This document shows, piece by piece, positions 8,710 through 15,704 of a stretch of 26,385 nt of DNA; the stretch's first letter is position 1, and every line of letters begins with the position of its first letter. The stretch is taken from positions 1 through 26,385 of the IMG/VR virus record IMGVR_UViG_3300022602_000362; one strand, given 5' to 3'. Position numbers and translations under genes: made by a program. Source of the stretch: a virus. The notes beneath the pieces were generated by a model that saw nothing but the letters and a program-made list of their open reading frames with translations, was not told the origin of the DNA and searched no databases.

Positions 8710-9482
8710 TAGACAGTGTTTCCAATAACAGCATTAGCCATCCGCATATCGACTTGGAAGAATGTCGATGTAGGTTCTACGTCCCAGTCTGTTAACTGAT
8801 CTCTATAAGTTTTAGCACGTGCGGCAATCTCTTGTCTGTGGTTTTGTGGCACAGAATATTCAATAGCAAGTTGATCTGCTAAGTTCCATACTAATGTGTT
8901 CATCCACTCATTAGGGAAGTCTGGGACATCTTGACCACTCATTAGATCATTCATAGGCATCTGTGCAACTAAGTGAATATTTAAATTAGTAGCTACATAG
9001 CTATTAGGCTCAAGGTAAACATATAAGATACCGTTAAGCTGTTTAACATCATAGAAGACGCTGTTAGCCACACCTTGAGATTGTTTGGATCCTAAGATGT
9101 TATATTCTTGTTTAGACAGCAACTGTAATGGTGTGTCTACCGGAGGAGTAGATTGGTTGTTACGATACCACCCTTGAATAACCTTTAAAGGCTTGTCAGT
9201 AATTGGGGTAGTGTAAGATGTGTCAAAGCTGTCATACATTAATGCACTGTTTGATCCACCTAAGACATAAGTGTATTGTGCATTTGTCATTGGAATAACA
9301 AGCTCTTCTATTTTCCAGATCTTGAGACCCTCAGTAGCACATTGTTTAATAAATAGATTAAGTGCTAAAGAAGCGTTAGCAATTGTTGCTGAATCAGGAG
9401 TGTCACCTAGTTCAAGTACGCCTAGCTTGCGTAGTGCTAAACTAATAATTTGATCACGAGATACAGTAAAAATACTTGACAT
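8709..9482 (-). CDS. P22 gp4-like neck adaptor protein
   Basis: 257 residues beginning MSSIFTVSRDQIISLALRKLG, then an ALNLFIKQCATEGLKIWKIE helix and PDFPNEWMNTLVWNLADQLA. This pattern of an N-terminal LRKLGVL helix, Asn-Leu-Phe-Ile-Lys and a Pro-hinged W helix is characteristic of gp4-like head-to-tail adaptors that assemble below the portal. The next gene is gp10-like, the expected partner. No muramidase active site of P22 gp4 type is evident to me. High confidence in family, lower on any enzymatic activity. Confidence 0.82.
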   Translation of the reverse strand: MSSIFTVSRDQIISLALRKLGVLELGDTPDSATIANASLALNLFIKQCATEGLKIWKIEELVIPMTNAQYTYVLGGSNSALMYDSFDTSYTTPITDKPLKVIQGWYRNNQSTPPVDTPLQLLSKQEYNILGSKQSQGVANSVFYDVKQLNGILYVYLEPNSYVATNLNIHLVAQMPMNDLMSGQDVPDFPNEWMNTLVWNLADQLAIEYSVPQNHRQEIAARAKTYRDQLTDWDVEPTSTFFQVDMRMANAVIGNTV

Positions 9483-9491
9483 TGTTAATCC

Positions 9492-9650
9492 TTATTGTAA
9501 CTTTAAAACTAAAGCTAATAAAGTTGTTATGATAAAGCCAGCAGATAAAAGTAGGATTTGCTCAAGACGTTTAAGCCTTGCATTAATGCCTGTGTAGCGT
9601 TCTGCACAAACTGCTTCGTGTGAGTTTAATCTTGATTCAACATCATCCAT
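9492..9650 (-). CDS. Small membrane protein, holin-like
   Basis: 52 residues beginning MDDVESRLNSHEAVCAERYT. A charged amphipathic helix (1-30, including INARLKRLEQ) is followed by one hydrophobic membrane helix (residues 31-49: ILLLSAGFIITTLLALVL). This layout of a heptad-like soluble helix plus a C-terminal membrane span occurs in XhlA-type and other small phage lysis or holin-like proteins. An AAGGA site lies about 12 bases before the ATG. No endolysin gene was found nearby, so a lysis role is inferred only from topology and size. Confidence 0.68.
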   Translation of the reverse strand: MDDVESRLNSHEAVCAERYTGINARLKRLEQILLLSAGFIITTLLALVLKLQ

Positions 9651-9665
9651 TTAAATCTTTTCCTT

Positions 9666-9731
9666 TTATTTTTTATTATGCAGACTGTGGTTGATTTGTT
9701 TACTTAAAGCAGTAAAAACATTAATTCCCAT
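9666..9731 (-). CDS. Possible micro-ORF (21 aa)
   Basis: ATG-initiated 21-codon frame with peptide MGINVFTALSKQINHSLHNK plus one Lys. A GATAGGG stretch about 8 bases upstream could serve as a weak ribosome site. The gap it fills would otherwise be non-coding inside an extremely compact operon. Too short to judge; it may be chance. Confidence 0.3.
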   Translation of the reverse strand: MGINVFTALSKQINHSLHNKK

Positions 9732-9735
9732 GTTA

Positions 9736-9798
9736 TTACCCTATCAATGCTGTTACTTCAGCTTGTGTTAGTTCTAATGCTGTTAGTTTATTTCTCAT
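9736..9798 (-). CDS. Possible micro-ORF (20 aa)
   Basis: A 20-codon frame with peptide MRNKLTALELTQAEVTALIG. Its ATG overlaps the stop of the 54-codon fibre-tip gene as ATGA, the same coupling used by accepted genes in this operon, which is the main support. The peptide is one amphipathic helix. It could instead be the remnant of a longer deleted gene. Confidence 0.4.
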   Translation of the reverse strand: MRNKLTALELTQAEVTALIG

Positions 9799-9959
9799 GC
9801 TGAAGTTATTGTTTGCCACGCCGAACCTGTATAAATACATAGTTTGCTTAAAGTTGAATCAAACACAATATATCCAGCACTTACAGTTAAAGCATTTTTA
9901 GCTGTAGTTGTTACTACTGGGACTTGTGCACCATTTGTTCCATCTAGTATTAGACTCAT
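9795..9959 (-). CDS. Small fibre-associated protein (54 aa)
   Basis: 54 residues beginning MSLILDGTNGAQVPVVTTTA, then YIVFDSTLSKLCIYTGSAWQ. The C-terminal part resembles the short beta module with a FDSTLxKLCIYTGSAWxT motif that ends or decorates many phage fibres and minor tail proteins. The ATG overlaps the preceding stop (TGA) by two bases. Probably a small virion appendage component; exact role unknown. Confidence 0.65.
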   Translation of the reverse strand: MSLILDGTNGAQVPVVTTTAKNALTVSAGYIVFDSTLSKLCIYTGSAWQTITSA

Positions 9960-10159
9960 TTTAATGTTCCTAAGAATGTTGTTATATCACTAGCCGTCAT
10001 AGCAGTACCAGTAGCGTCTTGGAGGGTTGCTCCGTTGGCTAAGTCTGTTTTGAAGGCTTGGTTATCTTCTGTGCAAGTTACTCGGCATAATCCATCATCG
10101 TCAATTTTTGCGTAGATTTTTGTACCAAATTCATTGGTTTCTAAATATTTATAAATCAT
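9956..10159 (-). CDS. Small fibre-cluster protein (67 aa)
   Basis: The start at 10159 (MIYKYLETNEFGTKIYAKID) is chosen because it overlaps the upstream fibre stop as ATGA; a longer form would begin inside that gene. The 67 residues comprise a beta-rich first half (KIYAKIDDDGLCRVTCTED) and a C-terminal DATGTAMTASDITTFLGTLK. The DATGTAM motif also occurs in the C1q-like fibre protein at 11818-12378, suggesting a shared fibre module. Function unknown; likely a virion appendage or assembly factor. Confidence 0.65.
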   Translation of the reverse strand: MIYKYLETNEFGTKIYAKIDDDGLCRVTCTEDNQAFKTDLANGATLQDATGTAMTASDITTFLGTLK

Positions 10160-11163
10160 AGTTCTGCACTCCAAGCTAAATAAGCACCAGTATTTAATCC
10201 TCTTGCGTAACCAGCTGTACCAACAGTCAATCCTGCAGCAACAGTAAATGTAATCAGCGCATTATCTGTATTTGAATAGGCAAATGCAGGGACTGATGAA
10301 CAAGTTGTACCTGTTCCACCCATAAATACTCCATAATTTGCCGCAGTACCATTTTGCTCTAAAGCAGTTGGTGAAGTTCTTAATGTTACTGGAAAAGTAA
10401 ATGTTGAATAAGCAACAGTTGTTGTAGAAGAAAATGCACTACCAAAACTATTATTAATGTTAGGTTGTGTAGTTTTATAGTAATACCTCTGACACAAAGC
10501 TAACTCTTGACCATACTGACGATACTCATATCCAGTAGCACTACTTCCTACTTCTAATTGAACTAAACCTAATTGCCATGTACCGCTTGTTTGTGCGCCA
10601 ACAGTAAAAACAATTTCAATACCAGTAGTTGCGGCAGATGGAATAGAAATCTGTGCGTTGTACTGGGTTAGCGTAGAAGTTACTGTAAATGTACCTGTAG
10701 CGATTTGAGTGCGAGAAGGACTAGCTAAAGTACCAAAAGTATCGGTAGTATTTGCGTAGTAAGCAGTCCAAGTAACCGATGTTAAAAGACTGTTAGCAAT
10801 ATAAGCAGATAAAGTAGCTGTAGACCCAGCCATATCATAAGAATTAACTGCTTCAATACGCTGACCTACACCAATAGCTGTAACCGATGCCGCACCAGTA
10901 AATTGCAATAAATTACGGTTATTACCTGAACCAGCCACTTGTGCCATTGTCACGTTAGCACCAGTACAATAACCGTAGAATCTGTCTACAGTTGCATAGT
11001 TTAAAGCCGCACCAGCGGTAATGGTGGCAGAAGTACCTCTTTGTGCAACATACATCGCACCATTAATAATGCGGTTCTTCATAGTAGAAGCGTTACCAGC
11101 ACCTAATGAAGTATTTGCTACGCTTGACTGAATAACATCAGCCTGTACTGTTCCGTATGCCAT
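10156..11163 (-). CDS. Tail fibre / receptor-binding protein
   Basis: 335 residues. After a short N-terminal anchor (MAYGTVQADVIQSSVANTSL) comes MKNRIINGAMYVAQRGTSAT (28-47), an opening found in many phage receptor-binding tips, then a TVDRFYGY segment and a jelly-roll or carbohydrate-binding-like beta domain ending in QLGLVQLEVGSSATGYEYRQ. YGQELALCQRYYYKT follows and leads into a second beta domain at the C-terminus. This layout is typical of side-fibre tips that bind surface glycans. It lies directly downstream of the HNH-AP2 gene and is the best candidate for the host-range determinant. Confidence 0.8.
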   Translation of the reverse strand: MAYGTVQADVIQSSVANTSLGAGNASTMKNRIINGAMYVAQRGTSATITAGAALNYATVDRFYGYCTGANVTMAQVAGSGNNRNLLQFTGAASVTAIGVGQRIEAVNSYDMAGSTATLSAYIANSLLTSVTWTAYYANTTDTFGTLASPSRTQIATGTFTVTSTLTQYNAQISIPSAATTGIEIVFTVGAQTSGTWQLGLVQLEVGSSATGYEYRQYGQELALCQRYYYKTTQPNINNSFGSAFSSTTTVAYSTFTFPVTLRTSPTALEQNGTAANYGVFMGGTGTTCSSVPAFAYSNTDNALITFTVAAGLTVGTAGYARGLNTGAYLAWSAEL

Positions 11164-11164
11164 A

Positions 11165-11659
11165 TTATGCTCCTAATCCGTTGTTGGCATATTCGCCATG
11201 ATATTTGTGTCTAGCTTCCATAGCTACCAACTCCGCAAGTTCTAAATCTTTAAAATCTTTTTGAAATTTAATGCCAATTTGTTTGTTTTCCACACATACA
11301 CGCCATGCTTTTCGGCTTTCAACCCAAGATACATTTTTAATGCCTGACTTGTTATTTTTACGCAATCCAATGTTGGCATTGTTTTCAGAATAACTTGCTG
11401 CTCGTAAATTTTCAATTCGATTATCTAGTTTATTGCCGTTTATATGGTCAATAGTTTGTGGCAAATATCCATTATGATAAACAAATACAGCACGATGAAA
11501 CCAATGTAATTCTTGGTCAAACTTAATTTGTACATAGCGACCATCTGTATTTCTATTAGCTTTGTGACCTTTTTTTGCACGACCTTTATCCAACTTCCAG
11601 TAGAAGTTGCCATCTTTGTAATCAAAGAGTTGGTGTAATCGGTATTTATTTAACGGCAT
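11165..11659 (-). CDS. HNH-AP2 homing endonuclease
   Basis: 164 residues. The HNH nuclease core is FHRAVFVYHNGYLPQTIDHI (54-73) continuing NGNKLDNRIENLR, with H55, D71, H72, N80 and N84 as likely active-site or metal residues. An AP2-type DNA-binding domain follows (106-157: SGIKNVSWVESRKAWRV, then a helix and HKYHGEYAN). Proteins of this type are free-standing mobile nucleases that cut intron-less or endonuclease-less alleles and spread by repair. Its ATG overlaps the end of the upstream small gene by 14 bases, so it is inserted into the fibre cluster with coupled expression. No flanking intron is evident because both neighbours are complete. Confidence 0.9.
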   Translation of the reverse strand: MPLNKYRLHQLFDYKDGNFYWKLDKGRAKKGHKANRNTDGRYVQIKFDQELHWFHRAVFVYHNGYLPQTIDHINGNKLDNRIENLRAASYSENNANIGLRKNNKSGIKNVSWVESRKAWRVCVENKQIGIKFQKDFKDLELAELVAMEARHKYHGEYANNGLGA

Positions 11660-11816
11660 CTAACTGTTCCTGTGTAGGCTGAACTAAAGTCGGATGTTGC
11701 CAAGCCTTGATATAGTCCCCAGCACCATTAGAATCGTTTTGTAGTGTAATTACAGTCAAGAAATCCTGTTGTGTAAGGCTAGGATATAAAGCCATTATGC
11801 GTTCGTATAGGGTCAT
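11646..11816 (-). CDS. XkdW-like small tail protein
   Basis: 56 residues beginning MTLYERIMALYPSLTQQDFL, then TVITLQNDSNGAGDYIKAW and HPTLVQPTQEQLDAV. This resembles the XkdW-like small proteins found in phage tail clusters, as I recall. The ATG at 11816 is supported by AAGGAG eight bases upstream, better placed than for the internal Met at residue 8. It may act as a fibre chaperone or minor tail part; no catalytic motif is visible. The HNH gene begins inside its last codons. Confidence 0.7.
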   Translation of the reverse strand: MTLYERIMALYPSLTQQDFLTVITLQNDSNGAGDYIKAWQHPTLVQPTQEQLDAVK

Positions 11817-11817
11817 G

Positions 11818-12378
11818 TTATGCGCTCCTTACCATACAAGCATTAAAATATGTTTGAGTAGAACCAAAACCTATTACTGTTCCAGAACCAGCTACATATC
11901 CATAAAGCTCTATATAATCAGTTGAACCATTTAAGTAAACAAGTGAAGAAACAATAGGGTCTATATTATTTGTTGTTGCAGAAAATAATTGTGTACCTTT
12001 TTGATATTGAGCATTATTTTTGTAAATAAAAACTATAGCGCCTGTTACAGATGTTCCTCCTGCCGTAATACTTCCATTTACTTGATAATATCCAGCTACA
12101 GTAGGAGTAAATCTGTAATTTGTTGTTGCGTCATATCCTGTATTTGGAAATGTAGCATCTAATGTATCAATTTTTACTTTTGTAAATGTTGCGTTTGTTA
12201 CTGATTGAGAAGAACTACCATTAGTCATGTAAGCACTAAACGCTGGCATATTACCGCTAACCATCGCAGTACCAGTAGCATCAGGAATGGTTAATACTTG
12301 ATTGGAGTTGGTGCTTGGTCCTTGGATAGTTAAACTACCCGTCCCCGTTGCACCACTTGCATTAATTAAACTTGCCAT
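11818..12378 (-). CDS. C1q-like jelly-roll fibre protein
   Basis: 186 residues. The N-terminal ~50 residues form a fibre-joining segment with GPSTNSNQVLTIPDATGTAM. Residues ~48-186 have the pattern of a C1q/TNF-like jelly roll: FSAYMTNG, then FTKVKIDTLDATFPNTGYD, YRFTPTVAGYYQVNGSITAG and AIVFIYKNNAQYQKGT. In C1q folds the FxPxxAGxYxxxxxxx stretch is the hallmark. Such domains trimerise and serve as binding heads. It is probably a fibre tip or appendage; the target is unknown. Confidence 0.75.
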   Translation of the reverse strand: MASLINASGATGTGSLTIQGPSTNSNQVLTIPDATGTAMVSGNMPAFSAYMTNGSSSQSVTNATFTKVKIDTLDATFPNTGYDATTNYRFTPTVAGYYQVNGSITAGGTSVTGAIVFIYKNNAQYQKGTQLFSATTNNIDPIVSSLVYLNGSTDYIELYGYVAGSGTVIGFGSTQTYFNACMVRSA

Positions 12379-12388
12379 TATTTGTCCT

Positions 12389-12856
12389 TTATAAAATAAC
12401 CCAGCGTTGTCCGCTAGGTACTGTTACGTTTACGCCTGCATCAATTGTTATAGGACCGACTGAGAATCCATTTTTGCCTGTAGTCATAGTATAGCTAGAA
12501 GTTACCTCTGCTCCGTTTTCATAAATAACACCGTTAGCTTGTGGGCCAGTATTGGCAGCAGTTTGCATCACAGCAGCAGTGATACGTAATTGCACACTAT
12601 CTCCACCAGTAAAGGCAGAAGCTGTAGTACCCTCTTGTGCTCTTACAATTGTGAAAGTATCCGTAGACCTAGCAGTTACTTTAACAATTTCAATAGGGCT
12701 GCCAGATACTCCAATTAAAGTCACTAAAAAATAATTAGTGCCAGTAATAGTAGGAAACAGTGATCCCTGTCCGGAAGACACAGTCAAAGACGTAGCAGAG
12801 TTAGTTATACTCGCTGCTAATGTTGATGCTGCATTATTGGTAAACAAAACACTCAT
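12389..12856 (-). CDS. Fibre protein with VPSG-RWV C-terminal module
   Basis: 155 residues. The N-terminal ~85 residues are a beta domain: AASTLAASITNSATSLTVSS, then FLVTLIGVSGSPIEIVKVT and FTIVRAQEGTTASAF, a pattern common in phage tail or fibre proteins. The C-terminal ~35 residues (GPITIDAGVNVTVPSGQRWV) closely match the C-terminus of the protein at 14701-15189, indicating a shared capping or attachment module. Probably an appendage protein; no enzymatic motif. Confidence 0.7.
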   Translation of the reverse strand: MSVLFTNNAASTLAASITNSATSLTVSSGQGSLFPTITGTNYFLVTLIGVSGSPIEIVKVTARSTDTFTIVRAQEGTTASAFTGGDSVQLRITAAVMQTAANTGPQANGVIYENGAEVTSSYTMTTGKNGFSVGPITIDAGVNVTVPSGQRWVIL

Positions 12857-12859
12857 GTG

Positions 12860-13228
12860 TTATCCTAAAGTTACGGTATTAATAGCAAAGCCATCTACTA
12901 ACTTACTTACTACAGGCTTTGGATATGTTGTTTTACTAATTGTTACTGTTGGTGTCTCTGTAACAAGAGGCATCAACGGATTACCATAATCATCATAGAT
13001 AATAGTAACTGGTATAAATTGGTCTGAAGGCTCTGGTCTAGTCCAGACTGGTGCTTGGTAGTCAGCAACACCTCTTACAAAGTCTTGAGGCTGTCTTGGC
13101 TCCCAGTCATCGCTGCAAGTCTTTAAACCATCCCACCGTTGACGTAAGTCTTGATTACGATACTTACGACCACATACATCGCATATCGTTGCCCACTCAC
13201 CTTTATCGTAGCGAGAAAAATAGCTCAT
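12860..13228 (-). CDS. Structural protein with CxxC zinc-finger-like start
   Basis: 122 residues. CDVCGRKYRNQDLRQRWDG (16-34), followed by TCSDDWEPRQPQDF, places three cysteines (C16, C19 and one near 38) and matches the short phage proteins that carry WDG...WEPRHPQDF motifs, which I recall from many tail clusters. The C-terminal half is Pro-rich and beta (PVTIIYDDYGNPLMPLVTE). Perhaps a metal-stabilised adaptor between fibre and tail. Its ATG overlaps the upstream stop as TAATG. Confidence 0.7.
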   Translation of the reverse strand: MSYFSRYDKGEWATICDVCGRKYRNQDLRQRWDGLKTCSDDWEPRQPQDFVRGVADYQAPVWTRPEPSDQFIPVTIIYDDYGNPLMPLVTETPTVTISKTTYPKPVVSKLVDGFAINTVTLG

Positions 13229-13539
13229 TAGACGTTAGGAGCAGTATAGATGTTTAAATCACCAATACCTACATAGGTATTCCCTTGTGATGTAGTAATC
13301 GTCATTATTAAACGATAAGTAACATCATTAACACCATTAGCAATACGCTGAGAAGCTGTTTTATTATTAATAACAGAGGCTCCTATAATAATGTTATTGG
13401 GAGAAGGATCAATCCCATTCATCACAATAACAGTACAAATAGCCGTAGAGATAGTTTCTGACGGCGACAGAACTTGCGTAAAATCAAAAGTAAATAACTC
13501 CGATTCAGTAGTAATTTTGTAACTAAAGGACTCAGCCAT
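13228..13539 (-). CDS. Small beta-rich tail-cluster protein
   Basis: 103 residues beginning MAESFSYKITTESELFTFDF. An all-beta pattern with ITTESELFTFDFTQVLSPSE and YRLIMTITTSQGNTYVGIGD resembles the small immunoglobulin-like phage proteins that require a substrate of the form (D)W...L..GD.I and are found beside fibre genes. The 3' end is a TAATG overlap and the ATG overlaps the repeat-protein gene by 8 bases. Likely structural. Confidence 0.65.
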   Translation of the reverse strand: MAESFSYKITTESELFTFDFTQVLSPSETISTAICTVIVMNGIDPSPNNIIIGASVINNKTASQRIANGVNDVTYRLIMTITTSQGNTYVGIGDLNIYTAPNV

Positions 13540-14701
13540 TTAATTTCCTGTATAACATTATAACACGATTTTTAACAAATTGCAAGCCTTTTTTACCTCT
13601 TTGCACGACTATTGTGCTATTTCTACTAATAGTAATAGATAGCTTCTTAGGCTGTACTATAAAGGTAAACTTAGCTACTGCACCAAATATCTTAACAAAC
13701 TCAGCTATAACACTGATTATAGAGCTTACTATTACAGTTAATAGTTTATTTAGCAATCTATTTAAAGTAGCTATGTTAGTAACTACTACTGTTAGTATAT
13801 GTATAAAAGCTTTAAATAAACTAACTGTTGCCTTCACAGATACACTCAAAGTCCTAAAGAAGGCAAAGTGTGTCACGATAGCCACTGTAGCTGTTACAAC
13901 ATTACTAATAGTTTTAGCAATAGCTCTTAAATAACTAACTGATCCTGTAACTGCCACTGTAAGGGTATATGGCTGTCTTTTGAGGATACTTACTATGCTA
14001 GATACCAAAACACTGTAACTAACAGCTATGACTCGTTTATAGCTTACTGTAGCAACTACGTTAATAGCCATACCTACTAAGTGAAAAGCTGACTCAGTAA
14101 GTACTACCAGCATATGCTCTACAATAGTGCTAATTGCTTTAGCAATAGCTCTTATATAACTAACTGATCCAATAACGCTGACACTTAATAACTTAATTGG
14201 TAATTTAACCAAACTAACTATAGCTGTACTTAATATTGTCAAAGTATGTCTTACAGACTTAACTAAAGATACTGTAGCAGTAGAAGATAAAGTAATAAAC
14301 TTATTAAGTGCTTTTATAATACTAACTGTTGTTATTGAAGCTATAGTTATTAACTTACCAACAGATTTAATTAAAGATACTGTAGCAACAGAAGAAGCAG
14401 TTATTGTTCTTAAATAATTTACTGCTTTACTTAAAGTAATTACAGTAGTGCTAGAAATACTCTTAATTAAGGCTATTGCTTTAATAATACTAGGTGAACC
14501 AGTTACCGAAACAGATAAAGTCCTTAAATAAGACATTACCTTTGCTATTGTAAAAGATCCTGTTACGGATACCGACAAAGACTTTAATGCCTGCTTAATT
14601 AACGATACTGCAACAGTAACCGCAACTGTTAAAGTTTGCGATACTGAGTTGTTACTACTACCTGCATACGAAGCTGCAGAGAATGGTTGTTTACCAAACA
14701 T
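13532..14701 (-). CDS. Basic 18-residue-repeat protein of tail cluster
   Basis: 389 residues from the ATG at 14701 (MFGKQPFSAASYAGSSNN), chosen over an upstream TTG because it forms a TAATG overlap with the previous gene. The opening MFGKQPFSAASYA resembles the starts of some phage tail proteins. From ~residue 20 to 345 the sequence consists of roughly 17 copies of an ~18-residue unit, for example LSVSVTGSVSYLRAIAKT-like and ITIASITTVSIIKALNKF: a hydrophobic alternating strand, a small-residue turn, then an amphipathic Lys/Arg segment. Acidic residues are nearly absent, so it is very basic. The C-terminal ~45 residues are Lys/Arg-rich and not repetitive. Fold and role are unknown; a beta-solenoid shaft or membrane-interacting repeat are both possible. 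Confidence 0.75.
   Translation of the reverse strand: MFGKQPFSAASYAGSSNNSVSQTLTVAVTVAVSLIKQALKSLSVSVTGSFTIAKVMSYLRTLSVSVTGSPSIIKAIALIKSISSTTVITLSKAVNYLRTITASSVATVSLIKSVGKLITIASITTVSIIKALNKFITLSSTATVSLVKSVRHTLTILSTAIVSLVKLPIKLLSVSVIGSVSYIRAIAKAISTIVEHMLVVLTESAFHLVGMAINVVATVSYKRVIAVSYSVLVSSIVSILKRQPYTLTVAVTGSVSYLRAIAKTISNVVTATVAIVTHFAFFRTLSVSVKATVSLFKAFIHILTVVVTNIATLNRLLNKLLTVIVSSIISVIAEFVKIFGAVAKFTFIVQPKKLSITISRNSTIVVQRGKKGLQFVKNRVIMLYRKLNG
13913..14170 (-). repeat. DNA-level repeat inside repeat-protein gene
   Basis: Bases 13913-13945 and 14138-14170 are 33-bp direct repeats with one mismatch, offset by 225 bp (75 codons, frame kept), encoding the GSVSY(L/I)RAIAK part of the 18-residue unit. 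Many other units in the gene are similar at protein level but more diverged in DNA, so units have been copied at different times. Confidence 0.85.
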
Positions 14702-15189
14702 TAAAGAACTACCCAACGACTCCCTGATGGGACAGTCACTGAAACACCACTAGCTACAGTCATAGGTCCTGCGGATATTGCATTGTTTGTGCTAGGAATA
14801 GAAAAACTAGTTGATACTGTTTTACTGTTTAATAATAAACCATTTGATGATTGTAGCTGAGGGGCTATAGCAGTTAAAGTAGTATCTTGATATACTGCTC
14901 TACTTGCTAGATAATCACAGAATACAGTCACTGCTCCAGAGAACGTGACGGCACTGCCGCTATTGCTAGAAGCAAGTACCGTTGTTCTTGTTAGCGTTGG
15001 CCCTGTAGTAGAATATGTACCAAGTCCTGTTTCCCAGTTAGTTCCATCATTAGCTGAATAGTAAGTAGTGTTTCCATTACCTACGGCAGCAAAAGACTGA
15101 TAACCAGTAGAAGTAGCAGACAAGGTAAAGCTAACAGTTGTGTTAGCAGTACCGGTCTGTTGTATGCGGTCATAGACTACAAGAGCCAT
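14701..15189 (-). CDS. Fibre/tail protein with VPSG-RWV C-terminal module
   Basis: 162 residues beginning MALVVYDRIQQTGTANTTVS. A beta domain with TGYQSFAAVGNGNTTYYSAN and DGTNWETGLGTYS is the type of sequence often seen in phage neck or tail-collar proteins (VxDRVQETxTTTGTG-like openings). The C-terminus GPMTVASGVSVTVPSGSRWV nearly matches the protein at 12389-12856. Structural appendage protein, likely modular. Confidence 0.72.
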   Translation of the reverse strand: MALVVYDRIQQTGTANTTVSFTLSATSTGYQSFAAVGNGNTTYYSANDGTNWETGLGTYSTTGPTLTRTTVLASSNSGSAVTFSGAVTVFCDYLASRAVYQDTTLTAIAPQLQSSNGLLLNSKTVSTSFSIPSTNNAISAGPMTVASGVSVTVPSGSRWVVL

Positions 15190-15198
15190 ATAATCCTA

Positions 15199-15564
15199 TT
15201 AACTAAATTGTACTTTAAATGTAAACTGAATGGAATCGCCTGTTGTCAATGCAATACCAGAGAAGTCACCTTTTACAAATAAATTACCAGATGTAGAAGC
15301 ATCAAATAAACCAGCGTTGGTAATTGTCTCACCTGTAGCGGCTGTTTGTGTACCTACAACTTGGAAAGTGTCATTAGTAGTAGAAGTTGTAACCTGAGTA
15401 ACTGTACCACTTGTACGTGGTGTTACTTCAGTAAATAAAGTTGTATCTGTTGCACTAGTAGTACCTGCCCCAGTACCCCATCCAATGTAGTTAGGTGTTG
15501 TACCTCCGCCGTTTAAGCGTGAGGTAATAACAGCCCTTCCTGTGTTTACTAAGAGTGTAGCCAT
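15199..15564 (-). CDS. Small tail/fibre protein (121 aa)
   Basis: 121 residues starting MATLLVNTGRAVITSRLNGG, then YIGWGTGAGTTSATDTTLFT and VTNAGLFDA-like (ITNAGLFDASTSGNLFVKGD) and FTFKVQFS. The pattern YIGWGTG...DTxLFxE...EITNAGLFD occurs in many phage tail proteins, as I recall. All-beta, no membrane segment. It overlaps the 51-codon gene upstream by 16 bases. Confidence 0.72.
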   Translation of the reverse strand: MATLLVNTGRAVITSRLNGGGTTPNYIGWGTGAGTTSATDTTLFTEVTPRTSGTVTQVTTSTTNDTFQVVGTQTAATGETITNAGLFDASTSGNLFVKGDFSGIALTTGDSIQFTFKVQFS

Positions 15565-15704
15565 TTTTTAATTCTCCAAATGAGTCGTTTGATAGGGTTT
15601 TTATGCCAGTAATCAATAGTACCAAGTTCTTCAACAGTACCGTTAGCCCTAGTGATAGTGGCTACAAGTTGAATTTCTTTTGCATTACTATTAGCTATTT
15701 GCAT
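15549..15704 (-). CDS. Small conserved-type phage protein (51 aa)
   Basis: 51 residues: MQIANSNAKEIQLVATITRA, then NGTVEELGTIDYWHKNPIKR and a basic tail LIWRIKKWLHS. A short beta part with RANGTVEELGTI followed by HKNPIKRLIWR is a pattern I recall from small phage proteins near tail genes. The amphipathic basic C-terminus could contact a membrane. Its ATG directly follows the stop of the upstream gene. Function unknown. Confidence 0.68.
   Translation of the reverse strand: MQIANSNAKEIQLVATITRANGTVEELGTIDYWHKNPIKRLIWRIKKWLHS

Noticed and set aside
11440-11625. Same-strand alternative frame inside the HNH gene
   Set aside because: It is an out-of-frame shadow of the HNH-AP2 gene, which has clear catalytic and AP2 motifs.
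13614-13934. Plus-strand hydrophobic frame opposite the repeat protein
   Set aside because: The repetitive minus-strand gene creates long open antisense frames; no ribosome site or domain supports it.
14701-14716. TTG upstream start for the repeat protein
   Set aside because: The ATG at 14701 forms the TAATG overlap used throughout the operon; no ribosome site favours the TTG.
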